DNA of 55,384 nt from Nostoc sp. WHI (GCF_015714725.1 NZ_WBKM01000233.1:1-55384); one strand, 5' to 3'; shown: positions 33,486 through 43,804, counted from the first letter of the stretch. A program made the numbers and translations. Notes: generated from the letters alone by a model not told the origin.

Positions 33486-34691
33486 ATGAATTCAGCCGCA
33501 ACCGCAACTATTCCATTTGCAACTATTCTGGGAGAAAATTCTACAGGCGTGGAGGTGATCTTTCAACTCCTGTCCAAGGAGTTTCAGCAGTCAACCAAAG
33601 CTTCGCAACAGAATTGCCACGATGTAGCAACACGTATTACTACCGAAGTATATCGGATTTGTCATGAAAGTAAACGTATTCAAGCTTCTGGGTCTGTAGA
33701 AAGCTCGGCGATGACCCTGGCTCGGCATCGGCTACAACAGTGTCTCAGGTACTATCAATTTGGTTCAAATCGGGGCAGGGTAGAATTACACAGTACTCTG
33801 AGTGCAATTATTTATCGTTATATTAATCCTCCTCAGAAGCAATTGAGCTATCAAGGGCGGCTGACTATAATTGAAGACTTCCTCCAGAGTTTTTATCTGG
33901 AGGCATTAAACGCTTTCCGGCGAGAAAATCAACTCGGTGCCACCTATCGCCCTCAAACGCTTCTGGAATTGGCAGAGTACATGGCATTTACCGAGCGCTA
34001 TGGCAAGCGACGCATTCCCTTACCAGGCCGTCAGCAGCAGTTAATTATCCTACGGGCGCAAACTTTTTCCCAACAGCAGCCCCCCGAAACCAGCGTAGAT
34101 ATAGAACAAGCCTCAGAAGGCAGCAGTAATGAAGGTGATGGTTCTTGGGAAGAACCAGCAGTGCACAAATTGCGCTCCACAATGGCAACGCAAGTCGAAC
34201 CTGAACCCGAAGAAGACACCTTGCGCTCCGTTGTGATTACGGAATTAATGAATTATCTCGAACAACGGCAACAATCTGACTGCGCTGATTACTTTTCTCT
34301 TCGCCTCCAGGATCTATCAGCACAGGAAATTGAGTCGATTTTAGGTTTAACCCCTCGTCAGAGAGATTACTTGCAGCAGCGCTTTAAGTATCATTTGATT
34401 CGGTTTGCTTTGTTGCACCGTTGGGAATTAGTTCACGAATGGCTGGAAGCTTCTTTGCACACCAATTTGGGCTTAACTCCTCAGCAATGGCAAGTATACA
34501 CAGCACAGCTGGACAATAAACAACGGTCTTTATTAGAGTTGAAGCAACAAGGAGAAGCCGATGAAAAAATAGCAAAAACTTTAGGGCTATCAATGGCACA
34601 ACTTCAAAAACGATGGTTTAAGATTCTTGAGCAAGCTTGGGAAATTCGTAACTCATTAGTATCCGGATCAGGTGCATCTACTCATGAATAG
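33486..34691 (+). CDS. hetZ: Heterocyst differentiation protein HetZ
   Basis: 401 residues from ATG 33486 (MNSAATATIPFATILGENSTG), the length I recall for Anabaena HetZ. A TTG-initiated frame five codons earlier is not needed. The protein is Gln-rich and largely helical, with HDVATRITTEVYRICHESKR, LELAEYMAFTERYGKRRIPLPGR, and a C-terminal half with LGLTPRQRDYLQQRFKYHLIRF and LGLSMAQLQKRWFKILEQA, which look like two helix-turn-helix units of sigma-4 type. HetZ acts early in heterocyst commitment, downstream of or with HetR, probably as a DNA-binding factor. The stop overlaps the patU start by 8 bases. Confidence 0.92.
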   Translation: MNSAATATIPFATILGENSTGVEVIFQLLSKEFQQSTKASQQNCHDVATRITTEVYRICHESKRIQASGSVESSAMTLARHRLQQCLRYYQFGSNRGRVELHSTLSAIIYRYINPPQKQLSYQGRLTIIEDFLQSFYLEALNAFRRENQLGATYRPQTLLELAEYMAFTERYGKRRIPLPGRQQQLIILRAQTFSQQQPPETSVDIEQASEGSSNEGDGSWEEPAVHKLRSTMATQVEPEPEEDTLRSVVITELMNYLEQRQQSDCADYFSLRLQDLSAQEIESILGLTPRQRDYLQQRFKYHLIRFALLHRWELVHEWLEASLHTNLGLTPQQWQVYTAQLDNKQRSLLELKQQGEADEKIAKTLGLSMAQLQKRWFKILEQAWEIRNSLVSGSGASTHE

Positions 34692-35661
34692 TGACTCAGA
34701 ATCCTTACAACACCAGTGTCTCGATTGGTTATTGACAGATAATGTCAAAAGTAACGAGCAATCGGTAGAATGTGAGGAAAATGACGGGGTACAAAACCTC
34801 CTCAACGAAGCCACTGCTTCAAAAAGCAGTGAGCCAAAATTGGGAGGAACGCCCCAGACCTTTCAACTGGGAGAAATTCCTACTGTGCAAGATCGTTTCC
34901 AAGCCGTCCTTAAGCGTCGGTTACAAATCCAAGTCCAAGATCACCCACCGTTGTTTCCTTGGGAAACACAATTAATCGACTATCCTGATTTTGTTGACGA
35001 GCCATCAATGACACTCGTTCCTAGCTGGGGGTGGATGGTACAACAGGCGAAGCTGAACCTGCCGCGTCCCTTGCCGGAGAAAGTTTTCCGGCAATTACTA
35101 GAACAGTGTCAGGCGTTGGTTACATCTTCGATGCCTCTGGGGGCAAAATTAGTTCAAGCAGTGGAGAACTTTTTTCCCAACGAATCTCAAACGCTGAACG
35201 ACATAGCTGGATTGGTGCTAAGAAGCACCTATCGATCTGTAAATACTCTGGAGACAATGCCCAATATCCAGAGCGATTACTCAGATTTGCAACCGCGTCA
35301 ACAGATGGCTTTGTCATTGCTAGCAGCTAAACAACTGCTGGAAAATCTGACTCTACCACTTTCAGTAACTAGTCCAGTGGTAGAAAGACAATGGCTAACC
35401 AGTGTCGGTACTTTGAACATCAGAGTAGAGTACCAGTCTCTAGGTAAAATTACGAAGTTACTTGTTCAGGCTGAGTTACCCGTTAAAGGAACTTTGACAC
35501 TTCGGGCAAGTGGCACCTTAGCAATGGCAACATCTTCGACTTCGGGATACTTAAGTGTAGAGTTAAGCTGCGAGCAACTTAACCCAACTTATACTCTGGA
35601 GGTTGAGTTTCCAGAAATAGACGAACAATCGTTGTTGTTTGTTATTAGCCCGATGATTTAG
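34684..35661 (+). CDS. patU: Pattern-formation protein PatU, unsplit form
   Basis: 325 residues from ATG 34684, whose codon lies inside the last hetZ codons (8-base overlap), indicating translational coupling. N-terminal part: LQHQCLDWLLTDNVKS; middle: VQDRFQAVLKRRLQIQVQDHPPLFPWE and SWGWMVQQAKLNLPRPLPEKVF; C-terminal part: beta-rich sequence ending FPEIDEQSLLFVISPMI. In Anabaena PCC 7120 this gene is split into patU5 and patU3; here it is one frame. patU3 works with hetZ and affects heterocyst spacing. The molecular role of the C-terminal beta domain is unknown. Confidence 0.88.
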   Translation: MNSDSESLQHQCLDWLLTDNVKSNEQSVECEENDGVQNLLNEATASKSSEPKLGGTPQTFQLGEIPTVQDRFQAVLKRRLQIQVQDHPPLFPWETQLIDYPDFVDEPSMTLVPSWGWMVQQAKLNLPRPLPEKVFRQLLEQCQALVTSSMPLGAKLVQAVENFFPNESQTLNDIAGLVLRSTYRSVNTLETMPNIQSDYSDLQPRQQMALSLLAAKQLLENLTLPLSVTSPVVERQWLTSVGTLNIRVEYQSLGKITKLLVQAELPVKGTLTLRASGTLAMATSSTSGYLSVELSCEQLNPTYTLEVEFPEIDEQSLLFVISPMI

Positions 35662-35792
35662 TTTAAATTGCCAGCGCTAGCACACTACGTCGTTCAACGC
35701 CGATATATATTAAGAGAATTTTCCTGGTTTTGAAGCTTATCCTATTTTTCAACAAGGGTCATTAGGGTGTCTACGAGAAGCAGTTATTACAA

Positions 35793-35879
35793 AGACACAG
35801 GGATGCGGGACGCGGAGATACGGAGAGAGTATTTGATAATTTCTCCGCGTCCCTGCGTCTTCTTCCCTCTCCGTGTCTC
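35793..35879. repeat. GACACAGGGATGCGGGACGCGG...CCGCGTCCCTGCGTC inverted repeat
   Basis: GGGACGCGGAGA and TCTCCGCGTCCC are complements, and GACACAG/CGTGTC pair outside. This is a common cyanobacterial intergenic palindrome. It occupies most of the 319 bases between patU and the next gene, where I see nothing else. Confidence 0.65.
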
Positions 35880-35980
35880 TCCCTATTCATCATTTTTTAT
35901 TTGACACAATAGTAGGTTAGGCAATTACGTCGCCCGCATTGTGTCCGTCGCATCTACATCATTGCTTCCCTTAAAGTCAA

Positions 35981-38311
35981 ATGTTTAACTTATCCAGGAT
36001 GAATCGGTTTTGGCGTTTTCCCGTAGGTAATTTCTGGCGGCAAAATCCCCAGGGGTCGCCTTTGACAGAAGTGGAAGATTCAATTTCCTTACGGGTGCTG
36101 GTGCTAGCGTTGGTTATTTTGGGAATTGTGGCGACGGATATCGCCGCCGAGACTTCATTCAGTTTTTGGGCGTTACCCCTGAGTGTAGTTGGTGCGATTT
36201 GGAGTTACTACCGTCGCCGCGATCGGAATATTGCAGTTAAATTCTGCATTGCCATCGGCATGTTAGTTGCACTTGGTGCTTTCTTTGGGCGGTTAGTGGG
36301 AGAGTTGAATGATACGCGGTTGGGTTTGGCAGAGTTATTAATTCAACTCCAAGTGCTGCATAGCTTTGATACACCCCGCCGGAAAAATTTGGGCTATTCG
36401 ATTGTTATCGGACTGATTTTATTGGGTGTGGCAGCAACACTAAGTCAGACTTTAGCATTTGCACCTGTGCTGCTGTTATTTTTAGCGATCGCTCTGCCAA
36501 CTTTAGTGCTAGATTATCGCTCACGCTTGGGTTTACAGCCATTAAAAACTCAAAAGGAAAAATTCAATCAGAAGAATTACTCAACTCTTAATTTTAAATT
36601 TTTAATTCTGAATTTTTTGCTAATTGTCGGTCTGGGGCTGGCAATTTTTGCTGTTTTACCCAGATTCCCTGGTTATCAGTTACGGAATTTTCCTGTAAGT
36701 TCTGCTATTCAAGTAAAAGGCAGTTTCACAGGACGTAGTATTATCAATCCTGGTTATGTCCGCCAAGGTAAAGGTAATAATCAAGGCAATGGTAGCGGTG
36801 GTACGGGACAAAATCAAACTGGTCAACCAGGTAAAGTAGATAATAATTTTTATTACGGTTTTAATAGCCAAATTAACCAAAACTTGCGGGGCGAGATGAA
36901 ACCTAAAGTTGTGATGCGAGTGCGATCGCAAGCTGAGGGTTTTTGGCGAGTGCTAGGATTTGACCATTATACAGGTAAGGGATGGGAAGTTTCCCGGAAT
37001 GAAGATGTTACGACTATCAGGCGATCGCCTTGGTCTTACCAAATTTTTCTTTCCCCATCTGTGATTACTGGTAAAACCCAAGAGGTAGTACAAACTTATA
37101 CAGTGGTGTCGGATTTGCCTAACCTAATTCCAGCAATGGCTTATCCCAAAGAAATTTACTTTCCAGCACCAGTAATCGCCGTTGATAAAGAAGATGGATT
37201 GCGATCGCCTGTGGAATTATCCGAAGGACTGACTTACACAGTAATTTCCGAAGTACCATACCGCGATCGGACTTTGTTAGGTGAAGCTTCCACTCAATAT
37301 TCAGAATATATTAAAAAGCATTATTTGCAAATTCCTCCCGAAATTGTCGAAAAAGTCCGGCAACGGACTGAAGAAATTCTCGTCAACTACAATCAAGAAC
37401 GAGTCGCAAAGTCTTCTAAAAGCCTAGATTCACCCTATGAAAAGGCTCTTTACTTAGCTCAATACCTAAAACAACACTACTCTATTCCCCAAAATCCTTT
37501 AGGACTGCCTTATTTGGATGAAAAAGAAGACTTGGTAGAAGCTTTTTTGTTCAAGCAAAAAGGAGGTTATCCAGACCATTTCTCGACAGTTCTCACGGTG
37601 ATGTTGCGTTCCATTGGCATCCCAGCGCGGTTGGTAGCAGGGTTTAGTGCTGGAGAATTTAACCCATTTACGGGATTGTATGTTGTCCGTAATACTGACG
37701 CTTATGCGATGACGGAAGTATATTTTCCTAAATATGGTTGGTTTGCCTTTGACCCTATTCCCAATCATCCTTTAATTCCCCCATCTATTGAAGACACTCA
37801 GACTTTTAGTGTCTTGCGCCAGTTGTGGCACTGGGTTGCTGGATGGTTGCCGTCTCCAGTGACAGGTTTGTTGAATAATGTATTTGGGACAATATTGAGT
37901 TGGATTATTAGAGCGATCGCTTGGTTTTTCGCTTTATTTTCTCAAGGTTGGTTCGGCGTATTGACTGGCTTAATCTTGGGGACTGTTATAGCCTTCTTCG
38001 GTTGGCTGGGTTGGGGACAGTGGCGAGAGTGGCGCAACCGCCGATGGTTAAAGAAATTGCCAGCGATGGAGAGCATTTATCAACAAATGCTGCAATGGAC
38101 AGCCCAAAAAGGTTTGGGCAAACATCCAGCCCAAACACCTTTAGAGTATGCCAGAGTCTCATCCCAGCATCATGCCCCAGCAACTTCTGAGGTAATAGAT
38201 GAGATTTCTCAAGCCTATGTTAGCTGGCGTTATGGTGGCCATACGCCTAACTTGAAGGGACTGCGACAAAGGTGGCAAGGTTTGAAAAAAACCGCTAAGA
38301 CTGATAAGTAA
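35981..38311 (+). CDS. TgpA-type membrane transglutaminase-like protein lacking catalytic Cys and His
   Basis: 776 residues. Residues 35-230 hold five or six membrane helices (LRVLVLALVILGIVATDI, ILLGVAATLSQTLAFAPVLLLFLAIAL), as in DUF3488/TgpA proteins. A Gly/Asn-rich linker leads to a periplasmic transglutaminase-core domain (about 330-600), then a membrane helix (residues 646-680) and a DUF4129-like tail (QTPLEYARV, ISQAYVSWRYGG). The core normally reads GYCEHF and DAHAWAEV; here it is GGYPDHFST with P531 for Cys and DAYAMTEV with Y575 for His, while D591 (AFDPIP) remains. It should not be a protease or transglutaminase. It may bind wall peptides or partners. It is codirectional with hetZ-patU. 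Confidence 0.88.
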   Translation: MFNLSRMNRFWRFPVGNFWRQNPQGSPLTEVEDSISLRVLVLALVILGIVATDIAAETSFSFWALPLSVVGAIWSYYRRRDRNIAVKFCIAIGMLVALGAFFGRLVGELNDTRLGLAELLIQLQVLHSFDTPRRKNLGYSIVIGLILLGVAATLSQTLAFAPVLLLFLAIALPTLVLDYRSRLGLQPLKTQKEKFNQKNYSTLNFKFLILNFLLIVGLGLAIFAVLPRFPGYQLRNFPVSSAIQVKGSFTGRSIINPGYVRQGKGNNQGNGSGGTGQNQTGQPGKVDNNFYYGFNSQINQNLRGEMKPKVVMRVRSQAEGFWRVLGFDHYTGKGWEVSRNEDVTTIRRSPWSYQIFLSPSVITGKTQEVVQTYTVVSDLPNLIPAMAYPKEIYFPAPVIAVDKEDGLRSPVELSEGLTYTVISEVPYRDRTLLGEASTQYSEYIKKHYLQIPPEIVEKVRQRTEEILVNYNQERVAKSSKSLDSPYEKALYLAQYLKQHYSIPQNPLGLPYLDEKEDLVEAFLFKQKGGYPDHFSTVLTVMLRSIGIPARLVAGFSAGEFNPFTGLYVVRNTDAYAMTEVYFPKYGWFAFDPIPNHPLIPPSIEDTQTFSVLRQLWHWVAGWLPSPVTGLLNNVFGTILSWIIRAIAWFFALFSQGWFGVLTGLILGTVIAFFGWLGWGQWREWRNRRWLKKLPAMESIYQQMLQWTAQKGLGKHPAQTPLEYARVSSQHHAPATSEVIDEISQAYVSWRYGGHTPNLKGLRQRWQGLKKTAKTDK

Positions 38312-38531
38312 TTGAATACTTTGGATAAATTACTCACAAAGGGAGATAGAGTACGACTTCCTTCTATTCTGCTTGCTCACTACAATCAACAAGCAGGAGT
38401 AATTCATCAATCGCCTGTCTAATGGGCTGAGGCGAACTTGTTACATGGCAAAGCAACTCGGTTTCTGTTTTGTATTGAACAAGTAAAATTATGAAGGATA
38501 TGGTATTTTATCCTTCATATTTCATCATTTA

Positions 38532-40259
38532 CTAATACTTCCGCTCTTTTGGCTCAAACATAGTAATCGCCACGGGACGATACTGAATGTCAATTCCTGC
38601 TGGTGAATAGTAAGCCATTGTGTGTTTGAGGAAGTTGGCATCATCTCGCTGGGAATAATCTTCGCGGAAATGAGCGCCACGACTTTCTTGCCGATTCAGG
38701 GCTGATACCAAAATAGTCTGTCCCACTACCATCAAACTTCGCAATTCCAAAGCCTCTACGAGCTCTGTATTCCAGCAACTACCTTTGTCATCTAAATAAA
38801 TTTGCGGGTATTGCTGTTGTATTTCTTCTAGTTTTTGCAAACCTTCCCTCATTAATGCCTCAGTGCGGAAAACGCCGCAATACTCAGTCATACAATCCTG
38901 GAAGGCTTGACGGACTTGGTTAATGCGATACTGTCCTGGTTGTTCTAGTAAAGCTTGAATTTGTTGCTGGGCTTCTGTTACATAGTGCTGTTCATCCACA
39001 GAGGGCAACTTGCGTTTTTGCACGTATTTTGCGATCGCAGCCCCAGTCCGCTTACCATAAACCACGCATTCCAATAGAGAATTACTCCCCAAGCGATTAG
39101 CACCATGCACAGAAACACAAGAAGTTTCCCCAGCAGCAAAGAAAGCCTCAACTAAACCATCACCACTGCTGCGGACTTGACCATCAGTGTTAACTGGGAT
39201 ACCACCCATACAATAGTGAATTGTCGGGCGGACTGGCATCGGTTGAGTCACAGCGTCAACACCTACCAAACGGTGTGCTTCTTCCCAACAGAAGGGAACG
39301 CGACTCATAATTTTTTCTTTGCCTAGATGTCGCAGATCCAGATAGACAAAGGGGCCACCAGCAGTACCATCAATATGGATACCACGTCCGGCGCGAATTT
39401 CGTAAGCGATCGCTCGTGAGGTAATATCACGAGGAGCTAGTTCCATGCGACTGGGTGCATAGTTAGCCATAAAGCGATCGCCTTCACTATTAATTAGATA
39501 CGCTCCTTCTCCCCGTACTGCTTCCGAAATCAGCACTCCTACCGGATATAAACCAGTGGGATGAAATTGGACAAATTCCATATCTTCGAGGGGCAAACCT
39601 GCGATCGCCGTCATTGCTAAACCATCACCCGAAGAAGCGTAATCATTAGAGGTGGTGTTATAAACGCGACCATAGCCCCCCGTAGCAAACATCACCGCCT
39701 TAGCCCGCACCACCTCAATATGTCCATCTAAGAGATTGAACATTACCACACCCTTCGCCTCATTTTCTGACAAAATAAGACGCATCACGTACCACTCTTC
39801 ATAAACTTGCACTCCATAACGCCGCAGGTTGTTCACCAATTCGTGCAAAATCGCGTGACCAGTCTTGTCTGCGGCGTAGCAAGTGCGGTTGTGGGAATGT
39901 CCGCCAAAAGCGCGTTGGGCAATGCGACCATCGGGTAAACGAGAGAACAAAACGCCCATGTGTTCCAAGTCAATCACCACATCTGGCGCTTCCTGGGCGA
40001 GGATTGCTACTGCATCTTGGTCTGCCAAGTAATCAGAACCCTTGACAGTATCAAAAGCGTGTGCTTCCCAACTATCCTCCGAATCAACATTTTTCAGCGA
40101 TGCAGCCATACCACCTTGAGCCGCAACCGAGTGGGAACGAATTGGGTGGGTTTTGGCAACCACAGCAATATTTAAATTGGGGTCAGTGCGCGCAATTTCC
40201 ACAGCAGCACGACATCCCGCCAATCCACCCCCGATAATAATCACATCGTGTTCCAGCAT
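38532..40259 (-). CDS. sdhA: Succinate dehydrogenase/fumarate reductase flavoprotein subunit
   Basis: A 575-residue FAD protein: [16 protein letters not shown] (from residue 6), the FAD-linking region [14 protein letters not shown] (with the His that bonds FAD), [25 protein letters not shown], and the active-site Arg block around [12 protein letters not shown] and [17 protein letters not shown]. It oxidises succinate to fumarate and passes electrons to quinone through an iron-sulfur subunit. That partner (SdhB) is not in the window, as is usual in cyanobacteria where sdh genes are scattered. L-aspartate oxidase (NadB) is the nearest alternative, but the C-terminal sequence favours SdhA. Confidence 0.92.
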   Translation of the reverse strand: MLEHDVIIIGGGLAGCRAAVEIARTDPNLNIAVVAKTHPIRSHSVAAQGGMAASLKNVDSEDSWEAHAFDTVKGSDYLADQDAVAILAQEAPDVVIDLEHMGVLFSRLPDGRIAQRAFGGHSHNRTCYAADKTGHAILHELVNNLRRYGVQVYEEWYVMRLILSENEAKGVVMFNLLDGHIEVVRAKAVMFATGGYGRVYNTTSNDYASSGDGLAMTAIAGLPLEDMEFVQFHPTGLYPVGVLISEAVRGEGAYLINSEGDRFMANYAPSRMELAPRDITSRAIAYEIRAGRGIHIDGTAGGPFVYLDLRHLGKEKIMSRVPFCWEEAHRLVGVDAVTQPMPVRPTIHYCMGGIPVNTDGQVRSSGDGLVEAFFAAGETSCVSVHGANRLGSNSLLECVVYGKRTGAAIAKYVQKRKLPSVDEQHYVTEAQQQIQALLEQPGQYRINQVRQAFQDCMTEYCGVFRTEALMREGLQKLEEIQQQYPQIYLDDKGSCWNTELVEALELRSLMVVGQTILVSALNRQESRGAHFREDYSQRDDANFLKHTMAYYSPAGIDIQYRPVAITMFEPKERKY

Positions 40260-40471
40260 AACTAGCCTCTAACTGCAAACCACTGCTGTTCTATTGTAGA
40301 GAGGTGATTAATCAAGTAGTGTGTTGCGGCAGTTGCGATCGCGTCTATACAAAAAAATTCCCTGCCTATAGACAGGGATATTATTAAAAATTTTGAAATA
40401 AGGAGTGAAAAGTTAAAAATGAAGAGTTATGAGACAAATAAAGTTACTCCTAACTCCTAACTTCTAACTCT

Positions 40472-40792
40472 TTAGCTAGTTGCTTGTACAGGTTGTTGCT
40501 GAGACACATTACCTGGCATGGTTTCCATTTTGGTTCCCAGTCCTACAGGAACTACTTCAATATGATTTAACAATGTAGTCACAAAGGCAAAAAGCAAGAA
40601 AGGCAGCGATAGCAGAACGACCAGTCCCACTGTTGCTAAAGCGTACACCGGTTTCTTAGCACCCATTAGCGCCAAGGCTGATGCCAAACTTAGAGTAATT
40701 GTAATCAACCAAACAATTATTTGACCGTAGATATCGCCAAAGGTCAGGGTACAGACAAACCGATAGTTTTGAATATTATTTCCGCTCATCAC
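40472..40792 (-). CDS. Small two-helix membrane protein of unknown function
   Basis: A 106-residue protein with two hydrophobic segments (IIVWLITITLSLASALALMG, about 25-44; YALATVGLVVLLSLPFLLFAFVTTLL, about 49-74) and polar ends. The second Met (MSGNN, 40789) may be the start. No family recognised. It lies 212 bases upstream of sdhA in the same direction, separated by a GGAGTTA-type repeat, so cotranscription is unlikely. A role as quinone-side membrane partner of SdhA is only a guess. Confidence 0.6.
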   Translation of the reverse strand: MMSGNNIQNYRFVCTLTFGDIYGQIIVWLITITLSLASALALMGAKKPVYALATVGLVVLLSLPFLLFAFVTTLLNHIEVVPVGLGTKMETMPGNVSQQQPVQATS

Positions 40793-41570
40793 ATTTGCCT
40801 CAAGTCTCTCCTAATAGGTTCTACATTAGAGCCATGTTTATCTTGTAGACAATATTCTAAATATTTTTGCAAGGTTTGTAATATCACTTTACAATCAACT
40901 TTTTTTGTTGCAAAGGAGAATGCCTAAATTGAGTGTTTACAGTTTTTCGGGACTGGATAATTTAACATACAACACGACCAACTATGAACGAGCTACATTT
41001 TAATCTAACATATTTGATTAATTATCGTAACTTCTAAATTAATCAAAGACCAAAGAAGACTTTATTCAGCTATTTTTATTTTATAAATGCCATTTATTAT
41101 TTTACATTGAACAAAATTTTACTTTAATGGGAGTAATTGGGCAATAGAGACATGAAGAAATTAAATAAACAACTACTTAATAATTTTTGAATAAATGAAA
41201 AGATTCGAGTGGTAATGAAATCGCTAACAAAGACTCTTTACCCGATAATGGTATCACTATTTTGCATGATGCAGAAATATAAAAAAATACCGCAATTTGA
41301 AAGTTAACATGTATTAAGAGCGTTTTCATCCACCAGAATATTTTTGGTTTTCGCCGGAGAAGCCAGGATAATTTTTGTCATCTATCAAACTCAGGATATT
41401 CAGGCTATAGAAATTAATTTTTTACTAGTAACTCTTAAAGAGATAAATTCATCAAAGCCAGGATGCAAAAACCTATTTTTTGGTGTTAAATTTTGATTGT
41501 TGCCCGAATTTGTTGGCTTAAATCAACAAAACCCTTTATATCTCGTGGCAATGTTGTTTTAGGAGTGAAC
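40793..41570. other. AT-rich intergenic region; no gene seen
   Basis: Almost 780 bases of unusually AT-rich DNA between divergent genes, with no open frame of useful length, no tRNA and no strong palindrome. It contains both promoters. AGGAG at 41561-41565 marks the end and decides the next start. Confidence 0.45.
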
Positions 41571-42401
41571 GTGAATACTATTTTTCTTCGTAAAGGTGTT
41601 TTTTGGTTGCCAAGTCTAGCTGCTCTTACAGTCCTGAGTAGCGGCTTATCTGTAGTTGCCCAGACAGTAGACAAGGTGGACACTCAGCCATCAATCGAAC
41701 CTTCTGTAACCGTAGCATTTCCCAACGAGTTGAGTACAGAACTAGAAGCTAAAAATCAAAACCTCTCGACAGAAACAACTGAACCATCCACAGTTACAAA
41801 TTTAATTAAAGTACAGCAGTTCAGCAAAGCTGTTGCTAGTGTAACGCTTACACCCATTCCAGGCACAGTAGCAACCTCATCTGCAATGCTCACTCCTGAG
41901 TCTGTAAAACCGACTTCTCAACCGATTTCTGAATCATCTGCTCCCAGAGTGGCACAATCGGACATTGATTTAGGTAGACGTACCCGTGGCGGCAGCAGTT
42001 ATCTAGGTGTTGCTGGTAACGTTGGTTTGCGTGGTGGTGACTCATCTTTGGGCGATGGTAACTTTGCGGTAATCAGCAAAGTCGGACTGACAAATGCCAT
42101 ATCGGTTCGACCCTCAGCCGTGTTTGGGGACACTACCACAGTTCTACTTCCTATCACCTACGATTTTTCCTTCCAGTCAGCAGATCCTTTTAGCGAATCG
42201 TTACCAATTGCACCTTACGTTGGAGTAGGTGCAGCTTACAAAACTGGTAATGATTCGCAATTTGCCTTTTTGCTATCGGGTGGCATTGATGTACCTCTAA
42301 GTTCGCAATTCACGGTAACGGCCGCTGTAAATGCTGGATTTTTTGATGAAACTGATGTGGGCTTGTTGTTAGGAGTAGGTTACAACTTCACTGGCTTTTA
42401 A
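41571..42401 (+). CDS. Outer-membrane beta-barrel-type protein
   Basis: 276 residues from GTG 41571, five bases after AGGAG; the frame is open further upstream but lacks such a site. A signal peptide (RKGVFWLPSLAALTVLSSGLSVVAQ, cleaved after VAQ) is followed by a Thr/Ser/Pro-rich linker to about residue 125. A C-terminal barrel domain of alternating strands follows (SYLGVAGNVGLRGG, FAVISKVGLTNAISVRPSAVF, TTVLLPITYDFSF, APYVGVGAAYKTG) and ends in YNFTGF with a terminal Phe, the signal for outer-membrane insertion. Eight or ten strands are likely. Ligand and role are unknown. Confidence 0.75.
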   Translation: MNTIFLRKGVFWLPSLAALTVLSSGLSVVAQTVDKVDTQPSIEPSVTVAFPNELSTELEAKNQNLSTETTEPSTVTNLIKVQQFSKAVASVTLTPIPGTVATSSAMLTPESVKPTSQPISESSAPRVAQSDIDLGRRTRGGSSYLGVAGNVGLRGGDSSLGDGNFAVISKVGLTNAISVRPSAVFGDTTTVLLPITYDFSFQSADPFSESLPIAPYVGVGAAYKTGNDSQFAFLLSGGIDVPLSSQFTVTAAVNAGFFDETDVGLLLGVGYNFTGF

Positions 42402-42406
42402 AAATT

Positions 42407-42478
42407 AGGAGTTAGGAGTTAGGAGTTAGGAGTTAGTAATGTTTTACTCGTAACTCATAATTCATAACTCCTAATTTT
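42407..42478. repeat. GGAGTTA heptamer repeats with inverted partner
   Basis: Four tandem GGAGTTA heptamers (42408 onwards) are mirrored by AACTCATAATTCATAACTCC. This is a short tandemly repeated heptamer element as known in Nostoc. It separates the 3' ends of two convergent genes and can fold as a terminator. Confidence 0.7.
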
Positions 42479-43804
42479 CTACTTAGGGGTAACTTTGTCA
42501 ATCACCTTAATTTTGCCATCGTCTCCTACTGTCCAAACATCATAAACACCAACTACATCACCGTTAGCATCAACATCTACGTTGCCACTGGCTCCTTGGT
42601 AGTTAATATCTTGACCCTCTTTGAGTAACTTCAGTCCCTCGCAGACATCGGTAACTTCTGTTCCAGGGGCATTGGTAACTTCACGGATTTTGCTGGCTAT
42701 GCCAACGCCTGTATTTTCTTTAGCAGCTTGTGCTGCCAACGTCAATAAGGCAGCCGCATCCCAAGCTTGAGGAGCGTATTCCCCTGGTGAACCGCCCTTT
42801 TTCTCCTTCCACAACTTGTTGAAACCCTCTAGTGCTTTACCATCGGAACCGGGAACTGTACCGATCGCTCCAGTTAAGATATACTTACCATCACTGTCTT
42901 TGCCAACTTGTTCTGGAAAAGTAGGTGATTTGACACCATCTGTCAGCAAAATCTGTACACCCTTTGCCACACCTTGTTGATAAGCAGCTTTCAGAAAAAG
43001 ACTGCCAGTTTCAGCGTACAGTACAGCTAGAACTGCGTCTGGCTTACCAGCAAAAGCAGCAGCAGCTTCAGTGTCAAATGTCTGGGCTTTCGGATCGTAG
43101 CGAACAGGTTTGTCTTTGTTAACTATGGTTCCCCCCAATTTTTCAAAAGTTTGCACAAATGCTTTTTCAAACCCAACGCCATAGTCGTTGTTAATCACAA
43201 CTGTAGAAATTCGCTTGAAACCTTTTTTATTGGCAAGTTGGGCTAATGCCAGTGCTTGGTAGGTATCGGGGGGAGCTGTACGCGCCCAAAAGCCTTTAAA
43301 GTCATTTTTTTGGGCTTTTTCGGTAAAAACAGGACTGGTGCTGCCAGGAGAAACTAGCATAACTTTATTCGGCGTAGCAATGGAGACTGCTGCACTAGAT
43401 ACGCTACTGGCAAAGGAACCAACTACCCCCGCCACCTTATCTAAAGTTGCTAGTTTGGTCATACCAGCAGCACCAGCTTTAGGGTCAGTTTGATCGTCTA
43501 CTTGCACTAGGGTCACTGGTTCGCCATTCACGCCACCGCAAGCGTTGACTGTATTGACGAGTAAAGGAACAGAACCTAACATCTGCTGTCCAACAGAAGC
43601 TAAGTCCCCGGTTGTCGGTAGCAGGGAACCAATTTTTAGCCCTTTGCCACTGCTGCCTGTGGTAGTTGAATTTCCTGCTGGGGTAGCGGTACTTCCGTTG
43701 TTAGCTGTGCCATTGGGGGTACTGCTATCACCACAAGCCCCAACTAGGAACCCAGTTACTAGGGTAGCTATACTCAAAGTTAAGGCGGCGCTAATTTTTC
43801 TCAT
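42479..43804 (-). CDS. Branched-chain/neutral amino-acid-type ABC transporter binding lipoprotein
   Basis: A 441-residue protein with a lipoprotein signal (lipobox LVGAC, Cys 24), a Ser/Thr/Asn/Gly-rich linker to about residue 53, and a type I periplasmic-binding fold: LKIGSLLPTTGDLASVGQQML, GGVNGEPVTLVQVDDQTDP, KVAGVVGSFASSVSSAA, VVINNDYGVGFEKAFVQTFEKLGG. It resembles LivK and the NatB protein of cyanobacterial neutral amino-acid transporters. Urea (UrtA) is less likely. No permease or ATPase gene is nearby, which fits the dispersed Nat genes of Anabaena. Ligand not determinable. Confidence 0.88.
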   Translation of the reverse strand: MRKISAALTLSIATLVTGFLVGACGDSSTPNGTANNGSTATPAGNSTTTGSSGKGLKIGSLLPTTGDLASVGQQMLGSVPLLVNTVNACGGVNGEPVTLVQVDDQTDPKAGAAGMTKLATLDKVAGVVGSFASSVSSAAVSIATPNKVMLVSPGSTSPVFTEKAQKNDFKGFWARTAPPDTYQALALAQLANKKGFKRISTVVINNDYGVGFEKAFVQTFEKLGGTIVNKDKPVRYDPKAQTFDTEAAAAFAGKPDAVLAVLYAETGSLFLKAAYQQGVAKGVQILLTDGVKSPTFPEQVGKDSDGKYILTGAIGTVPGSDGKALEGFNKLWKEKKGGSPGEYAPQAWDAAALLTLAAQAAKENTGVGIASKIREVTNAPGTEVTDVCEGLKLLKEGQDINYQGASGNVDVDANGDVVGVYDVWTVGDDGKIKVIDKVTPK

